NCBI RefSeq assembly: GCF_003594875.1 | Contig: NZ_QZEY01000017.1 | Location: 62,001-126,000, forward strand | Source: Bailinhaonella thermotolerans | GTDB lineage: Bacteria > Actinomycetota > Actinomycetes > Streptosporangiales > Streptosporangiaceae | Direction: 5' to 3' | Length of the DNA stretch: 64,000 bases | Shown: positions 35,127-43,238 of the stretch, piece after piece | Layout: each line of letters opens with the position of its first letter | Numbering within the stretch: position 1 is the stretch's first letter | Made by a program: the position numbers and the translations under genes | Notes under the pieces: generated by a model | Database searches by the model: none | Told to the model about the DNA's origin: nothing | The model's input: the letters and a program-made list of their open reading frames with translations, nothing else

Positions 35127-35252
35127 ATGGAACACCCCGCAGCCCCACCAGCGGGAAACTTGCCACCGAACGACGACTATCAACCGGAACGCGAAGTAGT
35201 AACCCCAATGCCCAGATCGCTAAAAGTGCTCGAAAACGCCGCCAGCCCCTGA
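35127..35252 (+). CDS. 41-aa leader gene of CRISPR-1, homologous to the one before CRISPR-3
   Basis: ATG 35127, 41 codons, TGA 35250-35252. AAGAGGA lies about 8 nt upstream, and the TGCACAATG context is identical at the second locus. Its product begins MEHPAAPPAGN and ends PEREVVTPMPRSLKVLENAA plus SP. The gene at 58314 has the same length with the shared core Y-x-PEREV(V/I)T-x-MP(R/K)S-x-KVL-x-N. Within codons 18-35 many differences are silent third-position changes (CCG/CCA, GAA/GAG twice, TCG/TCA, AAA/AAG), as expected for a protein under selection. Codon use is unlike the neighbours (AGA, CTA, GTA twice). It stops 21 nt before the first repeat. Function unknown; product family not recognised. 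Confidence 0.65.
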   Translation: MEHPAAPPAGNLPPNDDYQPEREVVTPMPRSLKVLENAASP

Positions 35253-35273
35253 CAAACCCGCAGGTCGCCGAGC

Positions 35274-35848
35274 CTGCTCCCCGCGCACGCGGGGATGGCC
35301 CCGACCAAGAGGCAGCGATCCGCGCGGGCACGTACTGCTCCCCGTGCACGCGGGGATGGCCCCCATCCGGAGGACGCACATGATCGACGAGAGGCTGCTC
35401 CCCGTGCACGCGGGGATGGCCCCAACACGATGTTGCCGCTGTTGATGAGGTTGAGCTGCTCCCCGTGCACGCGGGGATGGCCCCATGCGGCCGGTGACGG
35501 TCGTGAAGGGCGCGAACTGCTCCCCGTGCACGCGGGGATGGCCCCATGCGGCCGGTGACGGTCGTGAAGGGCGCGAACTGCTCCCCGTGCACGCGGGGAT
35601 GGCCCCTTGGCCACCTCGTTCAGGTCGTCCCACGCCATCTGCTCCCCACGCACGCGGGGATGGCCCGCTCGCCCTCTACGAAGAGGGAGCCCCCGACCCT
35701 GCTCCCCGCGCACGCGGGGATGGTCCCGTCAGGCTCACGACGCGGCCTCCTCGTCTCGGGTGCTCCCCGCACTCGCGGGGATGGTTCCGCGATGACGGGC
35801 CCATGTTGGACGCCATCGTCTGCTCGCTGGGCACGCGGGGAAGGCGTG
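35274..35848 (+). CRISPR. CRISPR-1: 10 type I-E-like repeats, no adjacent cas genes
   Basis: 29-bp repeats with core GCTCCCCGCGCACGCGGGG followed by ATGGCCCC, starting at 35274, 35335, 35395, 35456, 35517, 35578, 35639, 35699, 35760 and 35820. Spacers are 31-32 nt (period 60-61). Repeats 2-6 share a GTGC variant of the loop. The last two repeats are degenerate and the final one (35820-35848) is badly decayed, so the array reads left to right with the leader at 35127-35273. Spacers 4 and 5 are identical (start ATGCGGCCGGTGACGG), a unit duplication. No cas gene lies in the window, so processing must depend on Cas proteins encoded elsewhere. Confidence 0.97.
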
Positions 35849-35869
35849 CGTCGTCGTGCTGGGTGGTCG

Positions 35870-36640
35870 TTAGGGGGCGTGGTCGGCGATGGTGGTGAGG
35901 TGGTTGTTGTGGGGGAAGGTCCATAGGCCCAGGTTGTGGTGTTGGAGGTGGGTGAACCAGGCGGCGGGGCCGAGGGTGGGGCCGACGCGGTCGGGGGCGG
36001 CGGACGGCCAGGGCAGGGCGAGGCGGCGGGCGCAGTCCTGGCGGGCCTGCGGGTCGAGGTCCGGGGGGAAGGGGGTGCGGACCTGTAACGCCAGGCCGTC
36101 GGGGGGCGGGGTCTGGAGGGGGGTGGCGCGGGGGCCGAGCAGGTGGCGGTGGGCCTGGGTCACGGACTCGGCCACGGCCCGGGTGACGGCGTCGAGGGGG
36201 TCGGGCGTGTGCGCGGCGATGCGGGCCAGGTCCTCGGTCGCGGTCATCGCGGCGGTGAGGGCGTTCTGCGCCAGGTCCCGGATCTCCCGCTCGTCCGCGT
36301 GGAGCATGCCGGCGGTGAGCAGGGCGTGCGGGGTGGTGAGGTCTCCGAGGATCCGGTGGGCGGCGCCGCGGGCCAGGAGAGCCGCCCAGGCTTCCTGGGG
36401 GGCCGGGCGCGCCGCCGACGGTGTCACCACGATCAGGTCGGGTGCCACGGGGTGGAAGAGATGGCCACGCCAGGCCGAGGTACGGGCGAACGCCAGGGCC
36501 TGTCCGGCGGCCCAGGCCCAGCCGGGCGCGTGGCCCGGCGGGGGCGGCGGGCTGGTGGCGTCGAGCTGGAAGGACGGCACGTGGTCCGCCTGAGCGCGGA
36601 TGGGGCCGTCGGGTGCGGGGCGCAGGGCCCACAGGTGCAT
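35870..36640 (-). CDS. Protein of unknown function next to CRISPR-1
   Basis: 256 aa from ATG 36640 with AAGGAAGAG upstream. Mixed alpha/beta with the segments MHLWALRPAPDGPIRAQADH, WAAGQALAFARTSAWRGHLF and a helical middle (DLAQNALTAAMTATEDLARI). No transmembrane helix, no known domain and no resemblance to a Cas protein that I can see. Its stop is 21 nt from the decayed last repeat, so the array and this gene are convergent. Confidence 0.55.
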   Translation of the reverse strand: MHLWALRPAPDGPIRAQADHVPSFQLDATSPPPPPGHAPGWAWAAGQALAFARTSAWRGHLFHPVAPDLIVVTPSAARPAPQEAWAALLARGAAHRILGDLTTPHALLTAGMLHADEREIRDLAQNALTAAMTATEDLARIAAHTPDPLDAVTRAVAESVTQAHRHLLGPRATPLQTPPPDGLALQVRTPFPPDLDPQARQDCARRLALPWPSAAPDRVGPTLGPAAWFTHLQHHNLGLWTFPHNNHLTTIADHAP

Positions 36641-36803
36641 GTTCGCTCTTCCTTCTGCCGGGTGGCGGATGCGGCGCGGGTGGACGCGGATCGCGGCGGT
36701 CCGGGAGGGCCGCCTGTGATCACCACCGCCGCCTGGGGAGTGTACGCACGTGTGCGCCGCCTGCCCGTGGCGTTCGGTGGCGGGTACGTCCGTACGGTGT
36801 GCA

Positions 36804-36830
36804 CGAACCCCCGGCGTGGCCGGGGGTTCG
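36804..36830. terminator. Hairpin downstream of ssb
   Basis: CGAACCCCCGGC/GCCGGGGGTTCG-type stem (11 bp, GTG loop). It lies past the end of the minus-strand ssb gene (stop at 36962). Confidence 0.65.
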
Positions 36831-36961
36831 TCGTCGTCACCGGTGTGCGGCGGGATGGCGCGGGCGAAGGTCCGCCCGCGGTCCGGCGCCGGCCGGGACA
36901 CCTTCGCGGCGGGACGGTGCCGCGTCGGGAGCCGGGAACGGATGTCAGCCGGTCACCGTGG

Positions 36962-37429
36962 TCAGTAGGCCCAGGGGTCCTGCTGACCCTCGGGTTCGGC
37001 GGGCTCGTTCCGGCCCCGGCCCTTCCTGCCGGCGTTGCCGTTGCCGCGGGACCGGCCGGCCGCGCCGTCGCCGGCCTTCCTCAGGTCGGCCACGTGGCCG
37101 AGGAGGCTGACGAAGACCTCGGCGTTGGCCAGTTCGTAGCGGGTCCGCTTCTCACCTTCCCTCGTCTCGTAGGTGTCCGTCGTCATCTCGCCGCGGGCCA
37201 TGACGCGCATGCCGCGCGTCAGCGACTCGGCGAGGCACTCGGCGTGTAGTCCCCACGCCACCACGTCGATGAAGCCCTTCTTGCCGTCGACCCAGTCGGC
37301 CTTCTTCTTGTCGTAGCGGCGCGACGACGAGGCGATGCGCAGCGTGCACACGGCCGTGCCGCCCGGAGTGATCCGCAGCTGCGGGTCTTCGACAAGGTTG
37401 CCTACGACGTCGATCGTGTTATCAGCCAC
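36962..37429 (-). CDS. ssb: Single-stranded DNA-binding protein
   Basis: 155 aa from GTG 37429 with GGGGGAG upstream. OB-fold: NTIDVVGNLVEDPQLRITPG, VCTLRIASSSRRYDKKKADW, FIDVVAWGLHAECLAESLTR, KGMRV-like GMRVMARGEMTTDTYE. C-terminal tail is Gly/Arg-rich and ends EPEGQQDPWAY rather than the acidic DDDIPF tip that recruits SSB partners, so partner binding may differ. There is no rpsF/rpsR/rplI neighbourhood as for the chromosomal ssb, consistent with an element-borne copy. Confidence 0.9.
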   Translation of the reverse strand: MADNTIDVVGNLVEDPQLRITPGGTAVCTLRIASSSRRYDKKKADWVDGKKGFIDVVAWGLHAECLAESLTRGMRVMARGEMTTDTYETREGEKRTRYELANAEVFVSLLGHVADLRKAGDGAAGRSRGNGNAGRKGRGRNEPAEPEGQQDPWAY

Positions 37430-37536
37430 AGGTGGGGCTCCCCCTTTTCTGGCCGCCGCCAGAAACTGGCGGCCCGCTGCCCTGACCGGCCTGACCATGA
37501 CCGCGACGGGGAGCCGGCCAACCCCGGGTACGCCCC

Positions 37537-37574
37537 CGCCCCGCGCCGCCGCTCCCGTTCGGCGGCGCGGGGCG
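37537..37574. terminator. Strong hairpin upstream of ssb
   Basis: CGCCCCGCGCCGCC-(10 nt)-GGCGGCGCGGGGCG, a 14-bp perfect stem between the zinc-ribbon gene (minus) and ssb (minus). It separates their transcripts. Confidence 0.7.
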
Positions 37575-37642
37575 CCCCCTCAGGGCGTACGCCCCAGCCC
37601 GTCGCCCGCGCGTGAGGCGGAATGTGAGAGGAGCGTGCCCGG

Positions 37643-37813
37643 CTAAGCGGGGGCCCGGAGTGGAGTGGCCGGGGACGCCGGCGGGGCCAGGTGCGCGGCG
37701 CAGCGGCGGCACAGCCCGGCCTCGTCCTCGGTGCCGTCCCAGGTCAGGTTGCGCAGGCAGATCGGGCAGGGCGGAGCCGCGGCCTGCGGCGGCAGCGTGA
37801 GGGTGAGGTTCAT
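37643..37813 (-). CDS. 56-aa zinc-ribbon protein
   Basis: ATG 37813. CPICLRNLTWDGTEDEAGLC plus RRC gives two CxxC knuckles 16 residues apart, a small zinc ribbon. The N-terminal MNLTLTLPP and Pro/Ala tail are flexible. Lies between ssb and a coiled-coil gene on the same strand; possible nucleic-acid-associated adaptor. Confidence 0.6.
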   Translation of the reverse strand: MNLTLTLPPQAAAPPCPICLRNLTWDGTEDEAGLCRRCAAHLAPPASPATPLRAPA

Positions 37814-37877
37814 CGTGTACGCCTTCGGCGAGCGGAGCCGGACGGATGAGGGGGCGGCGGAGGGCCGGGCGGGCCGG

Positions 37878-38126
37878 TCAGAGCGCATCCGCGCGGTCCT
37901 CCAGCTCGCTGAGCAGGGAGCGGATGCGGGCCAGGTCGGCCCGCAGCGCCTGGATGCGCAGCTCGAGCGTCCGCAGGCGTTCCCGCGCCGCCTTCTCCTC
38001 GCCGGGCGTGCATGCGACGGCCGGGCGACGCTGCGCGTCGGGCAGGAGCACGCACCGGGGCGGGCGGGCAGTGGTCCCGGAGCCGGGGGCCGGGTGGACC
38101 GCGGGCACCTTGTGGTCGTGGAGCAT
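37878..38126 (-). CDS. Small coiled-coil protein
   Basis: 82 aa from ATG 38126 with GGAGG 8 nt upstream. The C-terminal half is a continuous heptad-like helix (EEKAARERLRTLELRIQALR then ADLARIRSLLSELEDRADAL), typical of a short coiled coil. N-terminal half has no structure signature. Upstream of the zinc-ribbon gene (64-nt gap); function unknown. Confidence 0.6.
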   Translation of the reverse strand: MLHDHKVPAVHPAPGSGTTARPPRCVLLPDAQRRPAVACTPGEEKAARERLRTLELRIQALRADLARIRSLLSELEDRADAL

Positions 38127-38375
38127 CCTGTGCGCCTCCTGACGTGGCCCGCCGCCGGGGCGGGCGGCGTAAGACGAATGGTGCGAAAGGAACAAGGCTG
38201 TGGATGCGGGAGAGCGTGGGTGCGTGTGAACGTCTCCCGCGACACAGGACTGTAGGGGTCAGATTCTGCGTTTCAGGGCGTCATTGTCCGGTTGTTGTTA
38301 TTTCCGTGGGCGGCCGTTGCCGCCGCTCACGCCGCGCGGGCGTACCGGCTCCCGCGGCACCGGGACGGCGCGGCC

Positions 38376-38423
38376 GGGAGCGGCCCGGCGTTGCCGTACG
38401 GGAGCGGCCCGGCGTTGCCGTAC
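38376..38423. repeat. Two 24-bp tandem repeats upstream of the RecB-like gene
   Basis: Exact copies at 38376-38399 and 38400-38423 (unit begins GGGAGCGGCCCGGCGTTG), 26 nt before the start codon. May be a regulatory duplication or slippage product. Confidence 0.7.
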
Positions 38424-38449
38424 GGGGGTGGGCCGGGACGGTGCCCGGC

Positions 38450-40477
38450 ATGACCGACAACCGACACACCAGCGGCCGGCAGCCCGATGAGCTGCCCAAC
38501 TTCGGCGGATACTTCGCCAAGCAGTGCCCCAACGAGGTCCGCCTGGACGCCGACCCCGACTACGACCCGGCCATGAAGCTGCCGCCGGCTCCGGGGCTGC
38601 AGGCGTTGTTCGACGCGGGCAACGCCTTCGAGGCCGAGGTCGAACGGCACCTGAGGGACGCGCACTCCGGGCGGCCGGGCGTGGTCTTCCTCCGTTCCCC
38701 GGCCGACCGGTCCGACCCGGCGGCCAAGCGGGACTGGGAGGCGCGATCCATGGCCGCCTTCGCCGACCCGGCCGTGCGCATGCTGTGGAACGCCCGGCTC
38801 GCGCCGGTGCCCAGCGAGCACCTCACCGGTGAGCCCGACATGGCCGTGCGCGCCGACGGTGGCGGCTGGTACCCCATCGACGTCAAGTGGCACCGCGAGC
38901 TGGACGGGGAGGCCAGGCCGAAGCCGTGGCCGGTGAGCTCTCTGGGCGCGCCGTACCTGGAGCGGGCCGCCCCGACCGAGCTGACGGGCAGCGCCCGGCT
39001 GCAGGACTGCCTGCAGCTCGCGCACTACCACCGCATGTTCCAGGCCCACGGCCTGGCGGTGCCCGAGGGGGCGGCGGTGTGGGGCGGCGTCATCGGGCGC
39101 GGCCTGCGGGTGGTGTGGTTCCGGCTCGACGAGCCGCTGTTCCTGCACCCTGACCGGGACGGGGCCCGCCGGCGGATGAGCGCCCTGGAGATCTACGACC
39201 AGGAGCGCGCTCTCCGCCTGGGGATCGTCCGCCGCGAGCATGAGCGCCGCGCCGCGCCGGGCCTGCCCTCGCTGGCGCTCCCCCAGTACGACGCCTCACG
39301 CTGCCCCGGCTGCGGCTGGCGCCGGGTGTGCATGGACGCCATGACGCGTGCCGGGGACATCACCCTGGTGCCGGGAATCACGCCCGCCAAGGCGTCCGCC
39401 TTCCGCGGCCGGGGTGTGCACGCGATCACGGACCTGGCCGGTCTGCACCACCCCACGGCCGTCGCCGTCCAGCTGGGACTGGACGTGCCCGCGGTGATCG
39501 AGGCGGCGGCGGGATGGCCGCGCCCGGGCGCCCCCGCGCGGGAGGTGCTGCGCGCGTTCAGGCCCAAGCGCACCCGGACGCGGGAGCTGACGCTGCCGCT
39601 GGCCGAGGCCGGGGTGGTCACCGTGGCCGATCTGGCCGGGCTGGATCCGGTCACCGCCGGATTCGCCCGGCCCCGCGTGGCGAACCTGCCCGAGCTCATC
39701 GACCGGGCGCGGGTACGCCTGGCGGGCACGGTGCACCGGGCCCGCGGCAGCGACTTCGCCGGGTTCCCCCGCGCCTCCATCGAGGTCGACATCGACTTCG
39801 AGGACGTGCCCGGGCACACGTACCTGTTCGGCGCGCTGGTGACGCGCCGCAAGCGCCGCCCGGACGGGCAGGTGCACGTGCGCAGCGACTACCGGCCGTT
39901 CACGTGCTGGGACGGCACCGCCGACGGTGAGGCGCGGGCGCTGGCGGAGTTCTGGGCCGAGCTGCGGGACCTGATCGGGCACGCCGACGCCCACCGGCTC
40001 GGCATCCGCATCTACCACTACAGCCACCACGAGGACGCCGCGCTGCGGGAGCTGGCCCGGCGCCACGCCGGTGCTCCGGGAGTGCCCACCGCCGGGCAGG
40101 TCGAGGAGCTGCTGGCCGACCCGCGCTGGGTGGACCTGCGGCCCATCCTGGCCGAGGACCTCATCTGGCCCACCCTGGACTACAGCATCAAGTCGCTGGC
40201 CAAGCTGGCCGGGCACCAGTGGAGCGGTGAGGACGACAACGGGGCGACCTCACAGGCGTGGTACCGGGACGCGGTCGAGCATCCCGACGCCGCGGTCCGC
40301 GAGGCGATGCGCGAGCGCCTGACGGTGTACAACCACCAGGACAACCTCGCCACGCTGCGGATCCGCGAGTACCTCGTCCGGTTCGCCGAGTCCCAGCGCC
40401 GCCCCGGCGAGAATCTGCCCAGCGTCGCCGACCTCGGCGAGAACGCTCCCGCCCCGGCGCGGCAGACCGCGGTATAG
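38450..40477 (+). CDS. TM0106-family RecB-like nuclease with RNase H-like domain
   Basis: 675 aa from ATG 38450. The N-terminal PD-(D/E)xK part has the basic pattern GEPDMAVRADGGGWYPIDVK near residue 140 (Asp and the Asp-x-Lys) and conserved Cys residues (CPGCGWRRVC near 300), suggesting an iron-sulfur cluster as in Cas4/AddB. A helix-hairpin-helix region (LVPGITPAKASAFRGRGVHA) follows. The C-terminal half is a YprB-like exonuclease domain (IEVDIDFEDV, RIYHYSHHEDAALREL, VYNHQDN). It is expected to degrade DNA ends. In other genomes the gene can stand near CRISPR or helicase genes, but here it stands alone. Confidence 0.85.
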   Translation: MTDNRHTSGRQPDELPNFGGYFAKQCPNEVRLDADPDYDPAMKLPPAPGLQALFDAGNAFEAEVERHLRDAHSGRPGVVFLRSPADRSDPAAKRDWEARSMAAFADPAVRMLWNARLAPVPSEHLTGEPDMAVRADGGGWYPIDVKWHRELDGEARPKPWPVSSLGAPYLERAAPTELTGSARLQDCLQLAHYHRMFQAHGLAVPEGAAVWGGVIGRGLRVVWFRLDEPLFLHPDRDGARRRMSALEIYDQERALRLGIVRREHERRAAPGLPSLALPQYDASRCPGCGWRRVCMDAMTRAGDITLVPGITPAKASAFRGRGVHAITDLAGLHHPTAVAVQLGLDVPAVIEAAAGWPRPGAPAREVLRAFRPKRTRTRELTLPLAEAGVVTVADLAGLDPVTAGFARPRVANLPELIDRARVRLAGTVHRARGSDFAGFPRASIEVDIDFEDVPGHTYLFGALVTRRKRRPDGQVHVRSDYRPFTCWDGTADGEARALAEFWAELRDLIGHADAHRLGIRIYHYSHHEDAALRELARRHAGAPGVPTAGQVEELLADPRWVDLRPILAEDLIWPTLDYSIKSLAKLAGHQWSGEDDNGATSQAWYRDAVEHPDAAVREAMRERLTVYNHQDNLATLRIREYLVRFAESQRRPGENLPSVADLGENAPAPARQTAV

Positions 40478-40499
40478 CCGGGCGAGCCACCCCGCACCC

Positions 40500-40533
40500 G
40501 GGGGCGCCGATCGCACGAGCGACCGGCGCCCCC
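40500..40533 (+). terminator. Terminator of the RecB-like gene
   Basis: GGGGGCGCCG and CGGCGCCCCC arms with an inner TCGC-ACGA-GCGA stem, 23 nt after the stop. Confidence 0.75.
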
Positions 40534-40779
40534 TCCCGCGTCCCGGGACGGAGCTGCGGGGTCACGCGTGCGCGCCCGCCAGGCCGTGCGCGAGGCCGCG
40601 CCGCCACCGCCCCTGAGCCCTCGGCCCCACCCACGTGATCCTCGGCGAGACCTCGATGGCCACGGCGTCCTCATCCCCTCACCGGCGGCCTCAGCCCCGC
40701 CCGGCTCACGGTCGACGAGGCCGCCAGCGGACCGCTATCCGCCCTGCCGCCGGCGGACGCGGCGGCTAACGTTGCGCTG

Positions 40780-41289
40780 GTGAGCGCTGACGCCGACGTG
40801 TCCTACCTCTGGTACCCCGCTCCCACTCCCGCCGGGTTGGAGATCACCCAGGTTTACGGGTATCTCCTCTGCCCCCACACCGGCCGGGTGCTGATCATCG
40901 ACGATGACGGGGTGTTCAACCTTCCTGGCGGGAGGCCCGAGCCGTACGACGAGGACATGGTCGCCACGCTGAAGCGGGAGGCGATGGAGGAGGCGCAGGT
41001 TCGCGTCGCCCAGACCGCGTACCTCGGCTATCAGGAGGTGCGCCGCGCCGGCCGCGCCCCGTACGCCCAGGTCCGCATGGTCGGAGTGATCAGTGCCTTC
41101 GGGCCGCGCCGTCCGGATGTGGACAACGGCCGGACCTACCGGCGACTCCTGGCGCCGCTGATGCACGCCCCCGGCGTACTCGGATGGGGCCGACCTGCCG
41201 TGGCGCAGGCGACGCTGGCCGGCGAGATCGCCCGAACGATCTGGAAGCTGCCGGTGGGAACACCGGCACCCCCGGGTTACGTGGACTGA
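40780..41289 (+). CDS. Nudix hydrolase convergent with the modification operon
   Basis: 169 aa from GTG 40780. Nudix region GGRPEPYDEDMVATLKREAM-EEAQV: the REAMEE core is intact, with one extra residue between the first Gly and Glu. Preceded by CPHTGRVLIIDDDGVFNLPG. Function: hydrolysis of a nucleoside diphosphate derivative. It faces the PCMT gene end-to-end (45-nt gap). A link with the nucleotide-enzyme operon is possible but unproven. Confidence 0.8.
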   Translation: MSADADVSYLWYPAPTPAGLEITQVYGYLLCPHTGRVLIIDDDGVFNLPGGRPEPYDEDMVATLKREAMEEAQVRVAQTAYLGYQEVRRAGRAPYAQVRMVGVISAFGPRRPDVDNGRTYRRLLAPLMHAPGVLGWGRPAVAQATLAGEIARTIWKLPVGTPAPPGYVD

Positions 41290-41334
41290 ACGGCCGCGTT
41301 GCCCGTGCCGCCCCTAGGTTCCCCGGGCGTTGGG

Positions 41335-42513
41335 TCAGGTGAGGGTTGCTTCCCACCGCCCGCGGCGTAGTCGGATGGTGCCGTCCTTGGCGATGTCCGC
41401 CTTGGCTCCGTAGACCGGCAGGGAGCCCTCGCGCAGCCACATCTCTCTGAGGCCGTCGAGCAGGTCCCACAGCCGCCGCGGGCCGCCCTGGTGGACGACC
41501 GGGTTGGTGCCCCCGCGTGAGGTGGCCCGCGCCCATGAGCCGTCCTGGTGGACCATGTACGCGGTCCGCGTGTTCGTGCGTTCGTCCTCCTCGTAGTGGT
41601 GCTCGATGCCGGGGTGGAGCACGCCGAGGGTGGACCACAGGTCCCAGCTTTCGGGCACGTTGACGAGGGGGTAGCGGCCGGAGGTGATGTCCTCGCCCTT
41701 GTCCTCGCGAGCCCGCGCCCACATGTCGGGACTGACCCCTTTGTAGGCGGGGCCGGAGCGGGTGTGCATGAAGCCGGCGCGGTCCCACTCGATCCGGCCG
41801 GAGGCCGTCCCGTCGTCGTTCATGTCGGCGGTGAGGATCAAGGCGGTCTCGGCGATGGTCGTGACCAGGCGGCCTCCCGGCCGGAGCACCTCCAGCCACG
41901 TTCGGGGAACGGGGCGGACGGACACGGTTGCGATGATCCGGTCATAGGTGCCCAGGACGGTGCCGGTGGCGTCGGCGGTGATCAGGTGGGGATGCAGCCC
42001 GAGTTCGGCCAGCCGGTCCCGCGCCGCCTGGGTCAGGTAGGGATCTACGTCGATGCTGGTGACCCGTCCATCCCCCAGGCAGGTGGCCAGCAGGGCCGTC
42101 CCGTATCCCGACCCGGTTCCCACGTCCAGCACGTTCATCCCATCGGAGATGAACGCGTGGCGGAACATCTGCACGAGCAGGCTCGGCAGCGTCGCGGAGG
42201 AGGTGGGGTGACCGACGCGCACCTCTCCCGGCGAGGCGTGGTCGGCGTGATGAGGGCCGACCTGCGTGATCAGGCTCCGGTCGTCGTAGACGTTCGTCAG
42301 CCACGCCTGCCGGTCTTGGGGCGTGGCCAGCTCGAATTCGGGTTCGATGTTCTGCCGGTAGCGCCAGGCCCACCAGTGGGGCACGAACCTGTGCCGTGGC
42401 ACGGCCGCGATGATGGGGCGCCATCGCGAGACCGGATGCGCCACCTGGTCGGCCAACTGGCGGGCGTAGGGCTCCCACTCCATGTCGCTCACGGGATCAC
42501 ACGCGGCTTTCAA
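41335..42513 (-). CDS. PCMT-like SAM-dependent methyltransferase with C-terminal extension
   Basis: 392 aa from TTG 42513, which has a strong AGGAGG 9 nt upstream; a GTG and ATG follow in frame. Residues about 30-60 and 90-250 are protein-L-isoaspartate methyltransferase-like: HRFVPHWWAWRY, then VLDVGTGSGYGTALLATCLG (SAM motif I) and VTSIDVDPYLTQAARDRLAE. A further 150 residues (WDLWSTLGVLHPGIEHHYEE and beyond) are not part of classical PCMT. Such long PCMT homologues are common in actinobacteria, in regulatory or RiPP loci. Last gene of a nine-gene minus-strand run. Confidence 0.8.
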   Translation of the reverse strand: MKAACDPVSDMEWEPYARQLADQVAHPVSRWRPIIAAVPRHRFVPHWWAWRYRQNIEPEFELATPQDRQAWLTNVYDDRSLITQVGPHHADHASPGEVRVGHPTSSATLPSLLVQMFRHAFISDGMNVLDVGTGSGYGTALLATCLGDGRVTSIDVDPYLTQAARDRLAELGLHPHLITADATGTVLGTYDRIIATVSVRPVPRTWLEVLRPGGRLVTTIAETALILTADMNDDGTASGRIEWDRAGFMHTRSGPAYKGVSPDMWARAREDKGEDITSGRYPLVNVPESWDLWSTLGVLHPGIEHHYEEDERTNTRTAYMVHQDGSWARATSRGGTNPVVHQGGPRRLWDLLDGLREMWLREGSLPVYGAKADIAKDGTIRLRRGRWEATLT

Positions 42514-42567
42514 GAGGGCCGACCTCCTGTTTCACTGAGCGCGGGTCACTGGACGCGCGTTGCAGGG

Positions 42568-43218
42568 TCACAACAAGGGCAACTGCTCTGGGCCGCTCTG
42601 GGCGGTCAAGTCTTCTTCGATGGGGATCACGGCAGAGCGGTAGAGGGTCCGAAGCGGCAAGCTCTCAGGGGCGCTATGGATCAGCTCGAACAGGAGTAGG
42701 GCCGCGCCGAAGGCATCCCATAGGGCGCGGTGAGGCTGGCTGTCGGATGCCAGCTCGTCCACGCGTTGCACGAGGCCGTAGTGCTCTAGTAACGGTTGAA
42801 GCCCCTTGCGCTGTCCGTCAGGAAGGCAGATCCGGGCGAGCCGTAGCGTGTCGAGTAGGGCGGCGGGTTGGACGTTGGGGCAGCGGCGGCGCAGGAGTCT
42901 CCAGTCCACCGTCACGTTGTGTCCAACGATGGTGGAGTCGGCCAACCGGGTCGTCAGCTCGGGCTCGATCTGCTCCAAGGGCGGGGCGTCCTTCAGCGCC
43001 TCGTTCGTGAGGCCAGGCGATGTCCAGGGGCGTCGAGGCAGTGGCCGGCCGGGGTTGATCAGGGTGTGGTAGCTGTCGGCCGGTGACGGGTGGCCGTGGA
43101 CCAGGGGAACGAGGGCGATCTCCAAGATGGCTTCGTGCTCGCCATCCTGTGCACCGCTGCCTTCGAGGTCGACGGCGATCAAGGAGGCGTCCTCCCAGGG
43201 GTCAAGGTCCATTGCCAC
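42568..43218 (-). CDS. DEDDh (DnaQ-like) 3'-5' exonuclease
   Basis: 216 aa from GTG 43218 (ATG 43212 is an alternative). Exo I AVDLEGSG, Exo II IVGHNVTVDWRLL, Exo III SQPHRALWDAFGAAL contain the D-E-D-H-D catalytic set. Acts on DNA or RNA 3' ends, as in DnaQ epsilon or oligoribonuclease-like enzymes. It starts 20 nt after the radical SAM gene and therefore belongs to the same operon. Confidence 0.85.
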   Translation of the reverse strand: MAMDLDPWEDASLIAVDLEGSGAQDGEHEAILEIALVPLVHGHPSPADSYHTLINPGRPLPRRPWTSPGLTNEALKDAPPLEQIEPELTTRLADSTIVGHNVTVDWRLLRRRCPNVQPAALLDTLRLARICLPDGQRKGLQPLLEHYGLVQRVDELASDSQPHRALWDAFGAALLLFELIHSAPESLPLRTLYRSAVIPIEEDLTAQSGPEQLPLL

Positions 43219-43238
43219 CCGTCTCTTGTGCCGGTTGC

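Noticed and set aside
35200-35900. Open frames across CRISPR-1 encoding repeats like SPCTRGWP or APRARGDGP
   Set aside because: They are translations of the CRISPR repeat itself and change frame with spacer length; no ribosome sites.
35870-36640. Candidate Cas protein next to CRISPR-1
   Set aside because: No RRM-like, HD, helicase or integrase motifs visible; only proximity to the array.
41335-42513. PCMT-like gene as part of a RiPP (lanthipeptide or graspetide) cluster
   Set aside because: No precursor peptide, ATP-grasp or dehydratase gene nearby; the gene is operonic with nucleotide-type enzymes instead.
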